IMG/VR virus record: IMGVR_UViG_3300048930_000428 | Coordinates: 1 to 31,842 of that record | Length of the DNA: 31,842 nucleotides | DNA from: a virus | Direction: 5' to 3' (one strand) | Shown here: positions 22,368 through 28,512 of the stretch, piece after piece | Numbering within the stretch: position 1 is the stretch's first letter | Layout of the letters: every line of letters begins with the position of its first letter | Notes under the pieces: model-generated | Seen by the model: the letters and a program-made list of their open reading frames with translations, nothing else | What the model was told of the DNA's origin: nothing | Databases searched by the model: none | Made by a program: the position numbers and the translations under genes

Positions 22368-22630
22368 ATGACATAGCGCGCGGCAACGCCGCTGGTCAGT
22401 CAATTCCTCACCTACCGTTCGGGTCGCCAAACTTTTGCGGTAGGTGAGGACGCTTTATTTTGCTCAGTTCAAGTTTTCGTGCGGTTCCCCTGTGGGCCTA
22501 GATATAAAGTCGGGTATATTTGTGGCGGATGTATATCTAGATACATAGCCGCCGGGGGTTTAGATGCGCTAGGATGTCGAACATCCCCCCATGCGCCCCT
22601 AGACCGTCGGCTTTCCCCCGAGAGGCCACC
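22368..22630. other. Noncoding, palindrome-rich stretch after int and tRNA (candidate attP or control region)
   Basis: No gene is visible. A perfect 12-base inverted repeat CCTCACCTACCG/CGGTAGGTGAGG (22406-22417 and 22438-22449) has a 20-base spacer and is followed by CTTTATTTT, so it may end the tRNA transcript. A second element at 22524-22553 pairs GGCGGATGTAT with ATACAT-AG-CCGCC around ATCTAG. The stretch around 22440-22550 is AT-rich compared with its surroundings. CAGTTCAA occurs here (22465-22472) and also just before the integrase (21083-21090). Confidence 0.5.
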
Positions 22631-23122
22631 ATGCGCTATCACCCGTTTGCACCGACTGAGCGCCGCCCGTTTACCCTAAGCCGTGTGACCCATCACCCCT
22701 TCACCTGGATCGTCGTGGGGTATTTGGTGATCAGCTTCCTGGTGCGGGGATCGCCCCCGGCCGCGTCGGCTGGGTTAACGCCGACGGACTATATGGCCCA
22801 GGTTTCGCCGCAGATGGACGCCGTGTTCGCCGTCCTCGACCAGCTCACCGGCCTGCTGGCCGCCCCGCTGCCGGAACGTCCGGCCTGGCGGGAACAGGTG
22901 GATGCGCATGTGGCTGTGGTCCGGGCCGCACGGGCCGAAATTGCCGCCCTTGCCCCGCCCGCCAGTTTCCAGGAGTTCCATGTCGATCTGCTCATGGCTC
23001 TGGCGACCTGTACCGCCATTCCCAACGGTCTGCCCACGGGAACGGCTTCGGACCAACTGCTCACCTGCACGGAGGAGCTTTACCGGGTCGCCCAACAGGC
23101 CGACACGCTCCATCCCGATTAG
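22631..23122 (+). CDS. Hypothetical membrane-anchored protein (163 aa)
   Basis: The start is the ATG at 22631 after GAGAGGCC; the frame is open 19 codons further upstream. The protein has a polar N-terminus, one membrane segment (FTWIVVGYLVISFLV) followed by an alanine-rich turn, and then a helical extracytoplasmic-type domain with two cysteines (in LATCTAIPNG and LLTCTEELY). It sits between the att-like region and the regulator gene, where lysogenic conversion genes (morons) often lie. It ends shortly before a terminator. A moron role such as exclusion is speculation. Confidence 0.6.
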   Translation: MRYHPFAPTERRPFTLSRVTHHPFTWIVVGYLVISFLVRGSPPAASAGLTPTDYMAQVSPQMDAVFAVLDQLTGLLAAPLPERPAWREQVDAHVAVVRAARAEIAALAPPASFQEFHVDLLMALATCTAIPNGLPTGTASDQLLTCTEELYRVAQQADTLHPD

Positions 23123-23183
23123 TTCCCCTACTCCGCCGCCGGCCAGCTCGCCAAAGTGAGCGGCGACGGAGTTACACACACAG

Positions 23184-23213
23184 GCGCTTCAACCTTGGGG
23201 TTGGGGCGCTTTT
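23184..23213 (+). terminator. Intrinsic terminator with an alternative overlapping hairpin
   Basis: GCGCTTCAACC (23184-23194) pairs with GGTTGGGGCGC (23199-23209), allowing two G-U pairs. The loop is TTGG and four Ts follow, so it should end plus-strand transcription of the gene at 22631-23122. The right arm also pairs perfectly with GCGCCCCAACCC (23222-23233) as a 12-base stem starting at 23198. The two hairpins exclude each other. Confidence 0.75.
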
Positions 23214-23250
23214 GCATTAGTGCGCCCCAACCCGCATTCGTTTGGTCACA

Positions 23251-23556
23251 TTACGCGTAGGCTGCTTGCGATTCTTCTGCGAGCTGGGGCCGCGCGTGTG
23301 TGTGGGTCATGCTTCCCTCTGTCGTCTCCGACTGCCACCCGCGCACTATATCCGCAGGCTGGCACCCCAACACAAAACACAACGCTTCCAGCTTCTCACG
23401 CGACCAGTTCTCGCCGTTGACCATGTTGTAAATGGTCCGGGCGCTGAGTTTCAGGCCACGCTTCCGGGCATCGTCCGCCACGTCGTCATAGTTGGCGAAT
23501 CCGGCCCGTTCCATCTGCTTTTCCAGCAACTGCTTATCGAGCTTCAATAGAATCAC
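23251..23556 (-). CDS. Small XRE/Cro-type transcriptional regulator
   Basis: The start is a GTG at 23556 behind AAAGGGGGTGAG. ATG codons at 23580 and 23583 fall within the -10 region of the promoter at 23579-23607 and are therefore not used from it. The 101-residue product is mainly one helix-turn-helix domain (about 8-68), with SARTIYNMVNGENWSREKLEALCFVLGCQPADIV closing the fold. There is no peptidase or dimerisation domain. It faces the early operon across a region with three matching operator half-palindromes, so it most likely represses both its own and the early promoter. No partner regulator gene is seen across the divide. Confidence 0.82.
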   Translation of the reverse strand: MILLKLDKQLLEKQMERAGFANYDDVADDARKRGLKLSARTIYNMVNGENWSREKLEALCFVLGCQPADIVRGWQSETTEGSMTHTHARPQLAEESQAAYA

Positions 23557-23578
23557 GCGCTCACCCCCTTTCGCCTTC

Positions 23579-23607
23579 ATCATACCGCAATATTTTGCGG
23601 GCGTCAA
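23579..23607 (-). promoter_or_regulatory. Promoter of the XRE regulator gene
   Basis: On the minus strand TTGACG (23602-23607) and TATGAT (23579-23584) are separated by exactly 17 bases, one mismatch each from the sigma70 consensus. The expected transcript starts near 23572, giving a short leader before the GTG at 23556. The operator at 23587-23598 lies between the two hexamers. Confidence 0.82.
23587..23598. promoter_or_regulatory. Operator O1 within the regulator promoter
   Basis: GCAATATTTTGC lies between -35 and -10 of the minus-strand promoter. Extended to 23583-23598 it is the exact reverse complement of the 16 bases at 23657-23672. Its central position means a bound repressor would block RNA polymerase. 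Confidence 0.78.
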
Positions 23608-23635
23608 GAGGGATCATGAAATACGTTGCGAACAT

Positions 23636-23647
23636 GCAAGATATTGC
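23636..23647. promoter_or_regulatory. Operator O2 just upstream of the early promoter
   Basis: GCAAGATATTGC matches the other operators at 11 of 12 bases (compare GCAAAATATTGC). Its centre is 21 bases from O3, two helical turns, so two bound dimers would lie on the same face. It ends directly before the -35 hexamer of the early promoter. Confidence 0.72.
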
Positions 23648-23676
23648 TTGACAAATGCAAAATATTGCGGTATACT
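23648..23676 (+). promoter_or_regulatory. Early operon promoter
   Basis: TTGACA (23648-23653), a perfect -35, and TATACT (23671-23676) are separated by 17 bases. The 12-base operator O3 (GCAAAATATTGC, 23657-23668) fills most of the spacer. The architecture mirrors the regulator promoter: TTGAC, four bases, operator, GG, then TAT. The transcript should begin near 23684, about 85 bases before the first early gene. Confidence 0.88.
23657..23668. promoter_or_regulatory. Operator O3 within the early promoter
   Basis: GCAAAATATTGC sits between the -35 and -10 hexamers of the early promoter, at the same offset that O1 has in the divergent promoter. Confidence 0.78.
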
Positions 23677-23716
23677 AGGGACAGGCACGGCAAACGGGCC
23701 GCAGCCCACAAAAAAT

Positions 23717-23748
23717 GCCCAGGTCGGAGTCGTAACCTCCGCCTGGGC
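23717..23748 (+). promoter_or_regulatory. Leader hairpin of the early transcript
   Basis: GCCCAGG-T-CGGAG (23717-23729) pairs with CTCCG-CCTGGGC (23737-23748) around a 7-base loop, with one bulged T. It is 12 base pairs long and lies between the promoter and the first early gene, ending 20 bases before the start. No T-run follows, so it is probably a stabilising or control structure and not a terminator. Confidence 0.65.
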
Positions 23749-23768
23749 CAGTCCCCGAAAGGACCACA

Positions 23769-23987
23769 ATGAACACTCAGATTATCGCCCCGGTGCAGTT
23801 CGTTGTCAAGACCCGCACGGCTGCGGAGCACTGGGCCGCCTGGCACGAGGGCTTCCGGGCTTTCTGCAAGGGCGCCAGCTTAGCGGACCTGACCGACCCG
23901 GACGAGATCCGCGGCTGGTGGGCAGCGCTCGACGGGCAGGCCTACGCCGAAACGTCCGCCTATCTGGTCAGCCAGGGGAGCCGCTAA
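23769..23987 (+). CDS. First early gene, hypothetical (72 aa)
   Basis: The ATG follows GAAAGGACC. The 72-residue product is acidic and rich in tryptophan and alanine (HWAAWHEGFRAFCKGASLADL). It has no helix-turn-helix, so it is not a Cro-type regulator. As the first gene behind the repressed early promoter it may act at once on induction. No family is recognised. Confidence 0.62.
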   Translation: MNTQIIAPVQFVVKTRTAAEHWAAWHEGFRAFCKGASLADLTDPDEIRGWWAALDGQAYAETSAYLVSQGSR

Positions 23988-23988
23988 G

Positions 23989-24258
23989 ATGAATACGGCG
24001 ACTCCGCAGCAAGTGGTAGTGGTGGTGGGCCGCAAGGCCCCCACCGCAGTCGAGTTCGTGCTGGCGGTCGACTGGGCGCACCAGTTCAGCGACTACAACG
24101 CCGGGTGTCTGCTCCGCTTGCACCGCCAGCCCATTGCGGCGTGCGAGAATGGGGCACAGCGGTTTGGCTGGTGGTCGGAACATGCCCGCCTGACCCACCG
24201 CATCAAGGCCCGGCGCTACGACCTGACGACCGTGACCGTCGAAGATCTGCCCTACTAG
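23989..24258 (+). CDS. Hypothetical early protein (89 aa)
   Basis: It starts one base after the upstream stop. The 89-residue protein has a strand (QQVVVVVGRKAP), a helical middle (AVEFVLAVDWAHQFSD) and a C-terminal TVTVEDLPY. No motif is recognised. It lies in the early operon, before the Rad52-like gene. Confidence 0.6.
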   Translation: MNTATPQQVVVVVGRKAPTAVEFVLAVDWAHQFSDYNAGCLLRLHRQPIAACENGAQRFGWWSEHARLTHRIKARRYDLTTVTVEDLPY

Positions 24259-24268
24259 ACGACGAACT

Positions 24269-24292
24269 GGGGCCGGCCACCACACCGGCCCC
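24269..24292 (+). promoter_or_regulatory. Intercistronic GGGGCCGG hairpin 1
   Basis: GGGGCCGG (24269-24276) and CCGGCCCC (24285-24292) form a perfect 8-base stem with an 8-base loop in the gap before the Rad52-like gene. TTTC follows. The same stem type recurs at 25267-25289 and 25735-25758. Confidence 0.7.
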
Positions 24293-24310
24293 TTTCAGGA
24301 GCAACGACCT

Positions 24311-25105
24311 ATGTGTGATAGCAAGCAGACTGCGGACCTCTCCCGGATGATGGATGAGCTGCGCAAGCCGTTTCACCCGTCGCAGATCACCTGGAAGCCC
24401 GGCGCGGTCAAGGGCGATCGGGCACTGGCGATGGCCTACGCCGACGTGCGGGCCTACATGAACCGGCTTGACGAGGTGTGTGGCCCCAGTTGGGCCGTGG
24501 CCTATGAGCCGTGGGGTGATGACCGGCTGATCTGCCGGTTGACCATTCTGGGGGTGACCCGGAGCAGCACCGGCGAAACGACCAACGAGTCGGAGCGGTC
24601 GGAGATCGGCGGCACGGTGGCAGAGGCGCAAGCGTTCAAGCGCGCCAGCGCCATGTTTGGCCTAGGTCGCTATCTCTACACGCTGCCGACCGGCTGGGCC
24701 GACTATGATCCCGGCAAGAAGCAATTCACCGACAAGGCGAAAGCCAAACTGACGGGTATCCTGGTACAGCACTACCGCCGGGTGGTCGGCAAGGCTCCGG
24801 GTGCGCCCACTGAGGCGGATGAGATCGGCCCGGTAGACGCACCCGCCTCCCCGGCCCTGGAGCGGCTGGACAGCCAAGGCCGGGCCGTATTCGGCACCGA
24901 CTGGGAAATGGCGACCGGCTGGCTGGTGTCCAAATGGACCGCCAAGATGACGCCGCAGAATACCCGCAACAATGCCGCGGAACTGAGCGACGACGAGCGG
25001 GACATGCTGGCGGACTATATGGCGGCGCAGGCGTACAACTTGCAGAAGGTGTGGCCCAACCAGCGGGCGATCATGCTCCAGACCGCGGGCGAGGTGGCCT
25101 CATGA
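24311..25105 (+). CDS. Rad52-family single-strand annealing protein
   Basis: The 264-residue protein carries the Rad52/22 signature: an N-terminal PFHPSQITWKPGAVKGDRAL block and a central beta-hairpin region. The helix EAQAFKRASAMFGLGRYLYT (about 100-119) is the most typical motif of the family. Rad52-like phage proteins anneal complementary strands for recombination. The C-terminal part (about 165-264) is helical and specific to this protein. It lies early, with a very small gene coupled to its stop, as phage recombination genes often do. No exonuclease partner was recognised. Confidence 0.85.
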   Translation: MCDSKQTADLSRMMDELRKPFHPSQITWKPGAVKGDRALAMAYADVRAYMNRLDEVCGPSWAVAYEPWGDDRLICRLTILGVTRSSTGETTNESERSEIGGTVAEAQAFKRASAMFGLGRYLYTLPTGWADYDPGKKQFTDKAKAKLTGILVQHYRRVVGKAPGAPTEADEIGPVDAPASPALERLDSQGRAVFGTDWEMATGWLVSKWTAKMTPQNTRNNAAELSDDERDMLADYMAAQAYNLQKVWPNQRAIMLQTAGEVAS

Positions 25106-25254
25106 CCCGCGTGGGCACCATCAACCGCCTGGTCTACTGGTGCGGCGCAGGTTACTACATGCCTGTGATCGCCGACGGGGTGACACGCTGGCACAAGGTC
25201 GCCGCAGGCTATCCCGAGAGCATCTACGCCGACGATCCGTTCGAGCTGCTGTAA
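25102..25254 (+). CDS. Small hypothetical protein coupled to the annealing protein (50 aa)
   Basis: The ATG overlaps the stop of the Rad52-like gene (ATGA). The 50-residue protein starts MTRVGTINRLVYWCGAGYYM and ends YADDPFELL; that hydrophobic acidic tail resembles an SSB-type tip. It might be a partner of the annealing protein, but only the coupling supports it. Confidence 0.6.
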   Translation: MTRVGTINRLVYWCGAGYYMPVIADGVTRWHKVAAGYPESIYADDPFELL

Positions 25255-25266
25255 GCGAATTGATAC

Positions 25267-25289
25267 GGGGGCTGGGTAAACCGGCCCCC
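25267..25289 (+). promoter_or_regulatory. Intercistronic GGGGCCGG-type hairpin 2
   Basis: GGGGGCTGG (25267-25275) pairs with CCGGCCCCC (25281-25289) with one G-U pair and a 5-base loop, in the gap before the next gene's ribosome-binding site. Confidence 0.68.
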
Positions 25290-25312
25290 AATCTCCAACG
25301 AAGGACGGGAAC

Positions 25313-25717
25313 ATGAACGTGCAAGAGGCAGTTGCCCAACAAGTGGCGAAGATCGAACAGCGGGAACTGGAAGCGGCCGCGAAGCGGGCGGCGCTGATCG
25401 CTCAGGAAGAGGCCGCGTGCGAAGAGTTTCGCCAGGCCATGCGCGAACGGATTGAGCTGGAGTATGGGTTGGCGTTTACCGGGGGCGAGGTGTTCCCGTG
25501 GGAAGTGAAGGCCACCGGAAACAACTGCGGGCGGCTTTTCAGCTTCCGCATGGCTTTCGACAACGGCTATGTGGAGGCTCGCTATGACTATCGGCTGGCG
25601 GACGTCACGCCGCCGGGACAGAAGCTGGAGTGGCGGGCCGCAGGGTACGGCGTGGTTATCGATTTCGGCGACGACCTGATCGCCGCCCTCACCTACGTGA
25701 TCACGGGCAAGCAGTAG
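25313..25717 (+). CDS. Hypothetical early protein with N-terminal coiled coil (134 aa)
   Basis: The 134-residue protein opens with a charged coiled coil (about 5-55: VAKIEQRELEAAAKRAALIA). A beta-rich domain with FSFRMAFDNGYVEARYDYRL follows, and it ends AALTYVITGKQ. The gene is preceded by GGACGGG and stands between two GGGGCCGG hairpins. No family is recognised. Confidence 0.62.
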   Translation: MNVQEAVAQQVAKIEQRELEAAAKRAALIAQEEAACEEFRQAMRERIELEYGLAFTGGEVFPWEVKATGNNCGRLFSFRMAFDNGYVEARYDYRLADVTPPGQKLEWRAAGYGVVIDFGDDLIAALTYVITGKQ

Positions 25718-25734
25718 ACCCTGTATCGACCGTC

Positions 25735-25758
25735 GGGGCCGGTCCTGGGACCGGCCCC
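25735..25758 (+). promoter_or_regulatory. Intercistronic GGGGCCGG hairpin 3
   Basis: GGGGCCGGTC (25735-25744) and GACCGGCCCC (25749-25758) form a perfect 10-base stem with a CTGG loop, just before the AGGAGG ribosome-binding site of the next gene. Confidence 0.7.
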
Positions 25759-25781
25759 ACACTTACCCCCAGGAGGGGATC

Positions 25782-26151
25782 ATGCTAGACACTGAGTACA
25801 TGACGCCTGATCAGGCGGCCCAGGCGCAAGCCCCGGCCAGCAAGCCCATCCCGACCGCCCTGCAGCTCGCGCAGGCCGAACTGGCGACCGCCCAGGAGCA
25901 TCACGCCCGCGGCCTGGCGTCGGCGAGTTCCGTCCGCCGCCGCCGCCGGTGTCGCCTTCTTCATGAAACAGATGGGCAGCGGCTGGGCAAAGGCCAACGG
26001 GTTGACCGGCAAAGGTGACGAGCTGGCGCAAATCCCGCCCGACCTGCGCGTGCGTGAGTTCCCCCAGTCGGCGGCGCAGGCCGCACTTGCGGCGGGAGGG
26101 CAGGCAGAGTGCAGACCGCAGTCCAGCGACAGTTGGAGGAGGCATAGATGA
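25782..26151 (+). pseudogene. Fused remnant: orphan N-terminus joined out of frame to the tail of a DUF5131 (Gp37/Gp68) gene
   Basis: An ATG behind AGGAGG opens a 78-residue frame that stops at 26018. Its first 48 residues look protein-like, but from about residue 49 it turns into arginine runs (SSVRRRRRCRLLH). From about 25930, the next frame (continuing to 26151) reads AAAAGVAFFMKQMGSGW...IPPDLRVREFPQ. This matches the end of DUF5131 phage proteins (AGVPFFFKQWG style, ending in DLRVREFP). The two pieces appear joined by a deletion or frameshift. The second frame overlaps the next gene's start (ATGA), so it was probably the original gene end. Whether the 78-residue product is made is unknown. 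Confidence 0.68.
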
Positions 26152-26531
26152 GCGAGCTACTATGGAGCGACGAACGCATTATGAGCGGAATGTACCCGCT
26201 ACTGTCAGAAGTCAATGATCCGAACATTAGTGACCAAGAAGCCTACATGTTGCACCCGACACTTGCGCTGAAACTGGTCTACCAGATGCGCGGCGACTAC
26301 GAAGCCGAACTCGCCAAGCTGCGCGCCGAGGTGGAGCGGCTCCAGGCTGCGGCAGGGTGGCAGCCGGTGGAACTCCCAGAACAGAACCGAGTGATTACCT
26401 CGTTTGATGACACCGTTAACATTGACGACGCATTGATCGGGGACACATACATTTTGATTGACACCTACGACACGCGTGTCGAGTTACCCGACGGCTACGC
26501 CATCTGCAAGCGCCAGGAGGTGACAGAGTGA
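26148..26531 (+). CDS. Early protein with coiled coil and WxPVE module (127 aa)
   Basis: The ATG overlaps the upstream remnant's stop. Residues 1-45 are helical, 48-68 form a short coiled coil (YEAELAKLRAEVERLQ), and 71-122 form a module opening WQPVE and closing LPDGYAICKR. The following gene begins with the same kind of module. Its end overlaps the next start, and the ribosome-binding site AGGAGG lies inside its last codons. The function is unknown. Confidence 0.62.
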   Translation: MSELLWSDERIMSGMYPLLSEVNDPNISDQEAYMLHPTLALKLVYQMRGDYEAELAKLRAEVERLQAAAGWQPVELPEQNRVITSFDDTVNIDDALIGDTYILIDTYDTRVELPDGYAICKRQEVTE

Positions 26532-26836
26532 CTAACTACGTGTGGAAGCCGGTGGAATGCGACTGCACCGGGGATGATGGTATGCGAATTGTTGCCGATG
26601 ACGTGGCGATCAGTATCGGAGATGGTGATTTGTGGCTAGCAACTGTGGCTCTCCCCGACGACCTGCGCCTCTGTCGCCGCACCCCTGCGCCGGATGTGCC
26701 GGTGGAGGCGTTGGACAAAGTGGTTGCCCTCGCTATGGCAATGACCATGATCTTGGCGCAGGGCGTTGACGGTGCTGCGGCTGAGGTTGCCGCTATCAAT
26801 ACGGTTAGTGCCTGGCTCGACCAACAGGAGGCGTAG
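26528..26836 (+). CDS. Early protein starting with a WxPVE module (102 aa)
   Basis: The 102-residue protein begins WKPVE (6-10) and reaches LPDDLRLCRR at 42-51, which aligns in order with the module at 71-122 of the upstream protein but is shorter. The rest (about 55-102) is a helix pair (ALDKVVALAMAMTMILAQGV and AAINTVSAWLDQQEA). It overlaps the upstream gene by four bases. Confidence 0.6.
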   Translation: MTNYVWKPVECDCTGDDGMRIVADDVAISIGDGDLWLATVALPDDLRLCRRTPAPDVPVEALDKVVALAMAMTMILAQGVDGAAAEVAAINTVSAWLDQQEA

Positions 26837-26840
26837 ACAC

Positions 26841-27083
26841 ATGGATCGTGTGAATCGCAACATGGCAGGCAGACGGATTTTGTATCGCCCTAACCAGTGG
26901 TCCGATACGGTGATCGAGGCGACCGTAGATGAGGTTTCGGCCAATGGCGAGTACGTCAAACTGAGCGGCATGTGGCGTCAGGCCGAGGGGCTAATCGTTG
27001 TGGATGTGTTGCCCCACAAGCCGCTACGGTCAGCACTGAGCAGATTACTCCGCAAGATGCGGCAACAGGAGGCAAGCAAGTGA
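26841..27083 (+). CDS. Small basic early protein (80 aa)
   Basis: The ATG at 26841 follows CAGGAGGCG; the frame is open earlier but overlaps the previous gene. The 80-residue protein is basic, with a beta-like core (ATVDEVSANGEYVKLSGMWRQ) that resembles a small barrel and a basic C-terminal helix (LRSALSRLLRKMRQQEASK). A small nucleic-acid-binding barrel is possible. Confidence 0.58.
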   Translation: MDRVNRNMAGRRILYRPNQWSDTVIEATVDEVSANGEYVKLSGMWRQAEGLIVVDVLPHKPLRSALSRLLRKMRQQEASK

Positions 27084-27391
27084 TCTATGACGAGTGGTAC
27101 GCCAAAGGGAAAGAGTTGTTCGGGGACGACACGATGCAATGGCGTTTCGTCTGTCCGGCTTGTGGGCATGTCGCCAGTGCGCAGGACTGGAAAGACGCAG
27201 GTGCGCCGGAAGCAGTCGTGGCGTTTTGCTGCGTTGGCCGCTATCTGCCCAACCCCAAAGAGGCTTTCAGTGGCGACGGTGGGCCGTGTAGTTACACGGG
27301 TGGTGGGCTGTTCCGGCTCAACCCGATTGATGTGGACGGACGCCCGACGTTCGCCTTTGCGGAACCAGTGCCGCAACAGGAGGCACGATGA
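27080..27391 (+). CDS. VVA0879-like zinc-ribbon protein (103 aa)
   Basis: A GTG at 27080 overlaps the upstream stop (GTGA). The 103-residue product has WRFVCPACGHVAS (C25, C28), AFCCVGRYLP (C50, C51), GGPCSYTGGGLFRLNP (C70) and a final FAFAEP. This order matches my memory of the small VVA0879 family of phage-associated proteins. Cysteine spacing suggests a bound zinc. The biochemical role of the family is not established. It is coupled to genes on both sides. Confidence 0.7.
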   Translation: MIYDEWYAKGKELFGDDTMQWRFVCPACGHVASAQDWKDAGAPEAVVAFCCVGRYLPNPKEAFSGDGGPCSYTGGGLFRLNPIDVDGRPTFAFAEPVPQQEAR

Positions 27392-27801
27392 TCCCGCAGG
27401 ACGTGAGAGAGACACTATTACACGCAATACAGCGAGAGGAGTTACGTGCCGCAGAGGACTCCTGCTCCCCGGTAGACACACGGTCATTGGCGGCGGTTCG
27501 GGTCGCAGAGAATATCAGACGGTACATTGCCGAACTGAACGCCGCCCGCACCTGGCTCGACTCGCAGCCGCAGATGCCGCAGCCGGACTGGTCGAAGGCT
27601 CCCGCTCTCGCTACGCACCATGCGTTCACCCCTAAAGGCGGGGGGTGGTGGCTATCCAACCTGAGCGATAATCCGATCTATGGAGGGAATTGGAACGCCT
27701 GGCATATGGGGCCATCGGGCATCGACCTCCCCATCGGCCTGGACTGGCGCACGACCTTGCAGCAGCGCCCGCAGGGGCAGGGGACGCAAGATGAGCAATA
27801 G
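27388..27801 (+). CDS. Early protein with PDWS...GLDWR module, copy 1 (137 aa)
   Basis: The 137-residue protein has a helical N-terminal part (1-60). A module follows running from PDWS (66-69), through GGGWWLSN, to LPIGLDWR (114-121) and QRPQGQG (126-132). The next gene carries the same ordered motifs. It overlaps its neighbours at both ends. No function is known to me, although PDWS...W modules seem common in environmental phage proteins. Confidence 0.6.
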   Translation: MIPQDVRETLLHAIQREELRAAEDSCSPVDTRSLAAVRVAENIRRYIAELNAARTWLDSQPQMPQPDWSKAPALATHHAFTPKGGGWWLSNLSDNPIYGGNWNAWHMGPSGIDLPIGLDWRTTLQQRPQGQGTQDEQ

Positions 27802-28114
27802 CCCCATCCCCGACAAACTGCGGAGAATGATCGAGAAGTCGTTAGCCGTAGCCCCCACCCCTGATTGGTCAATCGCGCCTGACTGGGCACAATGGTGGGC
27901 CGTTAATAGCGATGGGGCTGCCATGTGGTACGAAAACAAACCGCAACTGGTGCATGTATCGCATCGGGCTTTCGGTGGCTTTATGACATGGATGCCTAAT
28001 GGTGGGCAAGGGCAATGGGACAGGTCGTCACCCGTTGCGTTGTCCTTACCCTATGGATTGGATTGGCGATTGTTCAGGTATCAGCGCCCCACGCAGGGGC
28101 AGGAGGAATCATGA
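27791..28114 (+). CDS. Early protein with PDWS...GLDWR module, copy 2 (107 aa)
   Basis: The ATG at 27791 overlaps the upstream gene by 11 bases. The 107-residue protein has PDWS at 24-27, DWAQWWAVNSDG, MWYENKP, GLDWR at 89-93 and QRPTQGQ at 98-104. These are the same order and spacing style as in the previous gene, so the two are diverged tandem paralogues. The N-terminal helices differ. The function is unknown. Confidence 0.6.
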   Translation: MSNSPIPDKLRRMIEKSLAVAPTPDWSIAPDWAQWWAVNSDGAAMWYENKPQLVHVSHRAFGGFMTWMPNGGQGQWDRSSPVALSLPYGLDWRLFRYQRPTQGQEES

Positions 28115-28512
28115 CCGACACGACGTATCCCGATGGGCCGTACCTATTCACCGGCACGGATGCCCTGAATCGCAAGCATACCAACAAGTTGGTGATGATC
28201 GATGCGGACGCCATCGTGTTTACCGGCGCTTCGTACTGGTGCGCCGTGACAGACTGCCGGATTGAGAGCCTCACCCCCCTGGTTCCCAAGACCGGGCCGA
28301 CGATGGAGGAGATGATCCTGAGCATTGCCGCACGGACACGGGGCATGTTAAAGCTGCGGATTGATGTGGATGCAGACGGGCGCACCACACTGCATTGGCG
28401 AGAGATGTCGGGCAATCCCATGTACCCTGTGGCGTACCAAGAAGCGCATGGCAGCGCACCAAGTGAAGCAGTCCGTGCCGCCTGGGAAGCTGTGACGGGA
28501 GGAAAGTCATGA
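28111..28512 (+). CDS. Early protein with C-terminal SEAVRAAW module (133 aa)
   Basis: The ATG at 28111 overlaps the upstream stop and follows AGGAGGAATC. The first half is beta-rich (YLFTGTDALNRK, LVMIDADAIVFTG) with two cysteines (SYWCAVTDC). The second half has MEEMILSIAARTRGMLKLRID and ends SEAVRAAWEAV. That ending resembles EEALRSAWASL in the next protein, and both are preceded by a similar strand pattern. The function is unknown. Confidence 0.58.
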   Translation: MTDTTYPDGPYLFTGTDALNRKHTNKLVMIDADAIVFTGASYWCAVTDCRIESLTPLVPKTGPTMEEMILSIAARTRGMLKLRIDVDADGRTTLHWREMSGNPMYPVAYQEAHGSAPSEAVRAAWEAVTGGKS

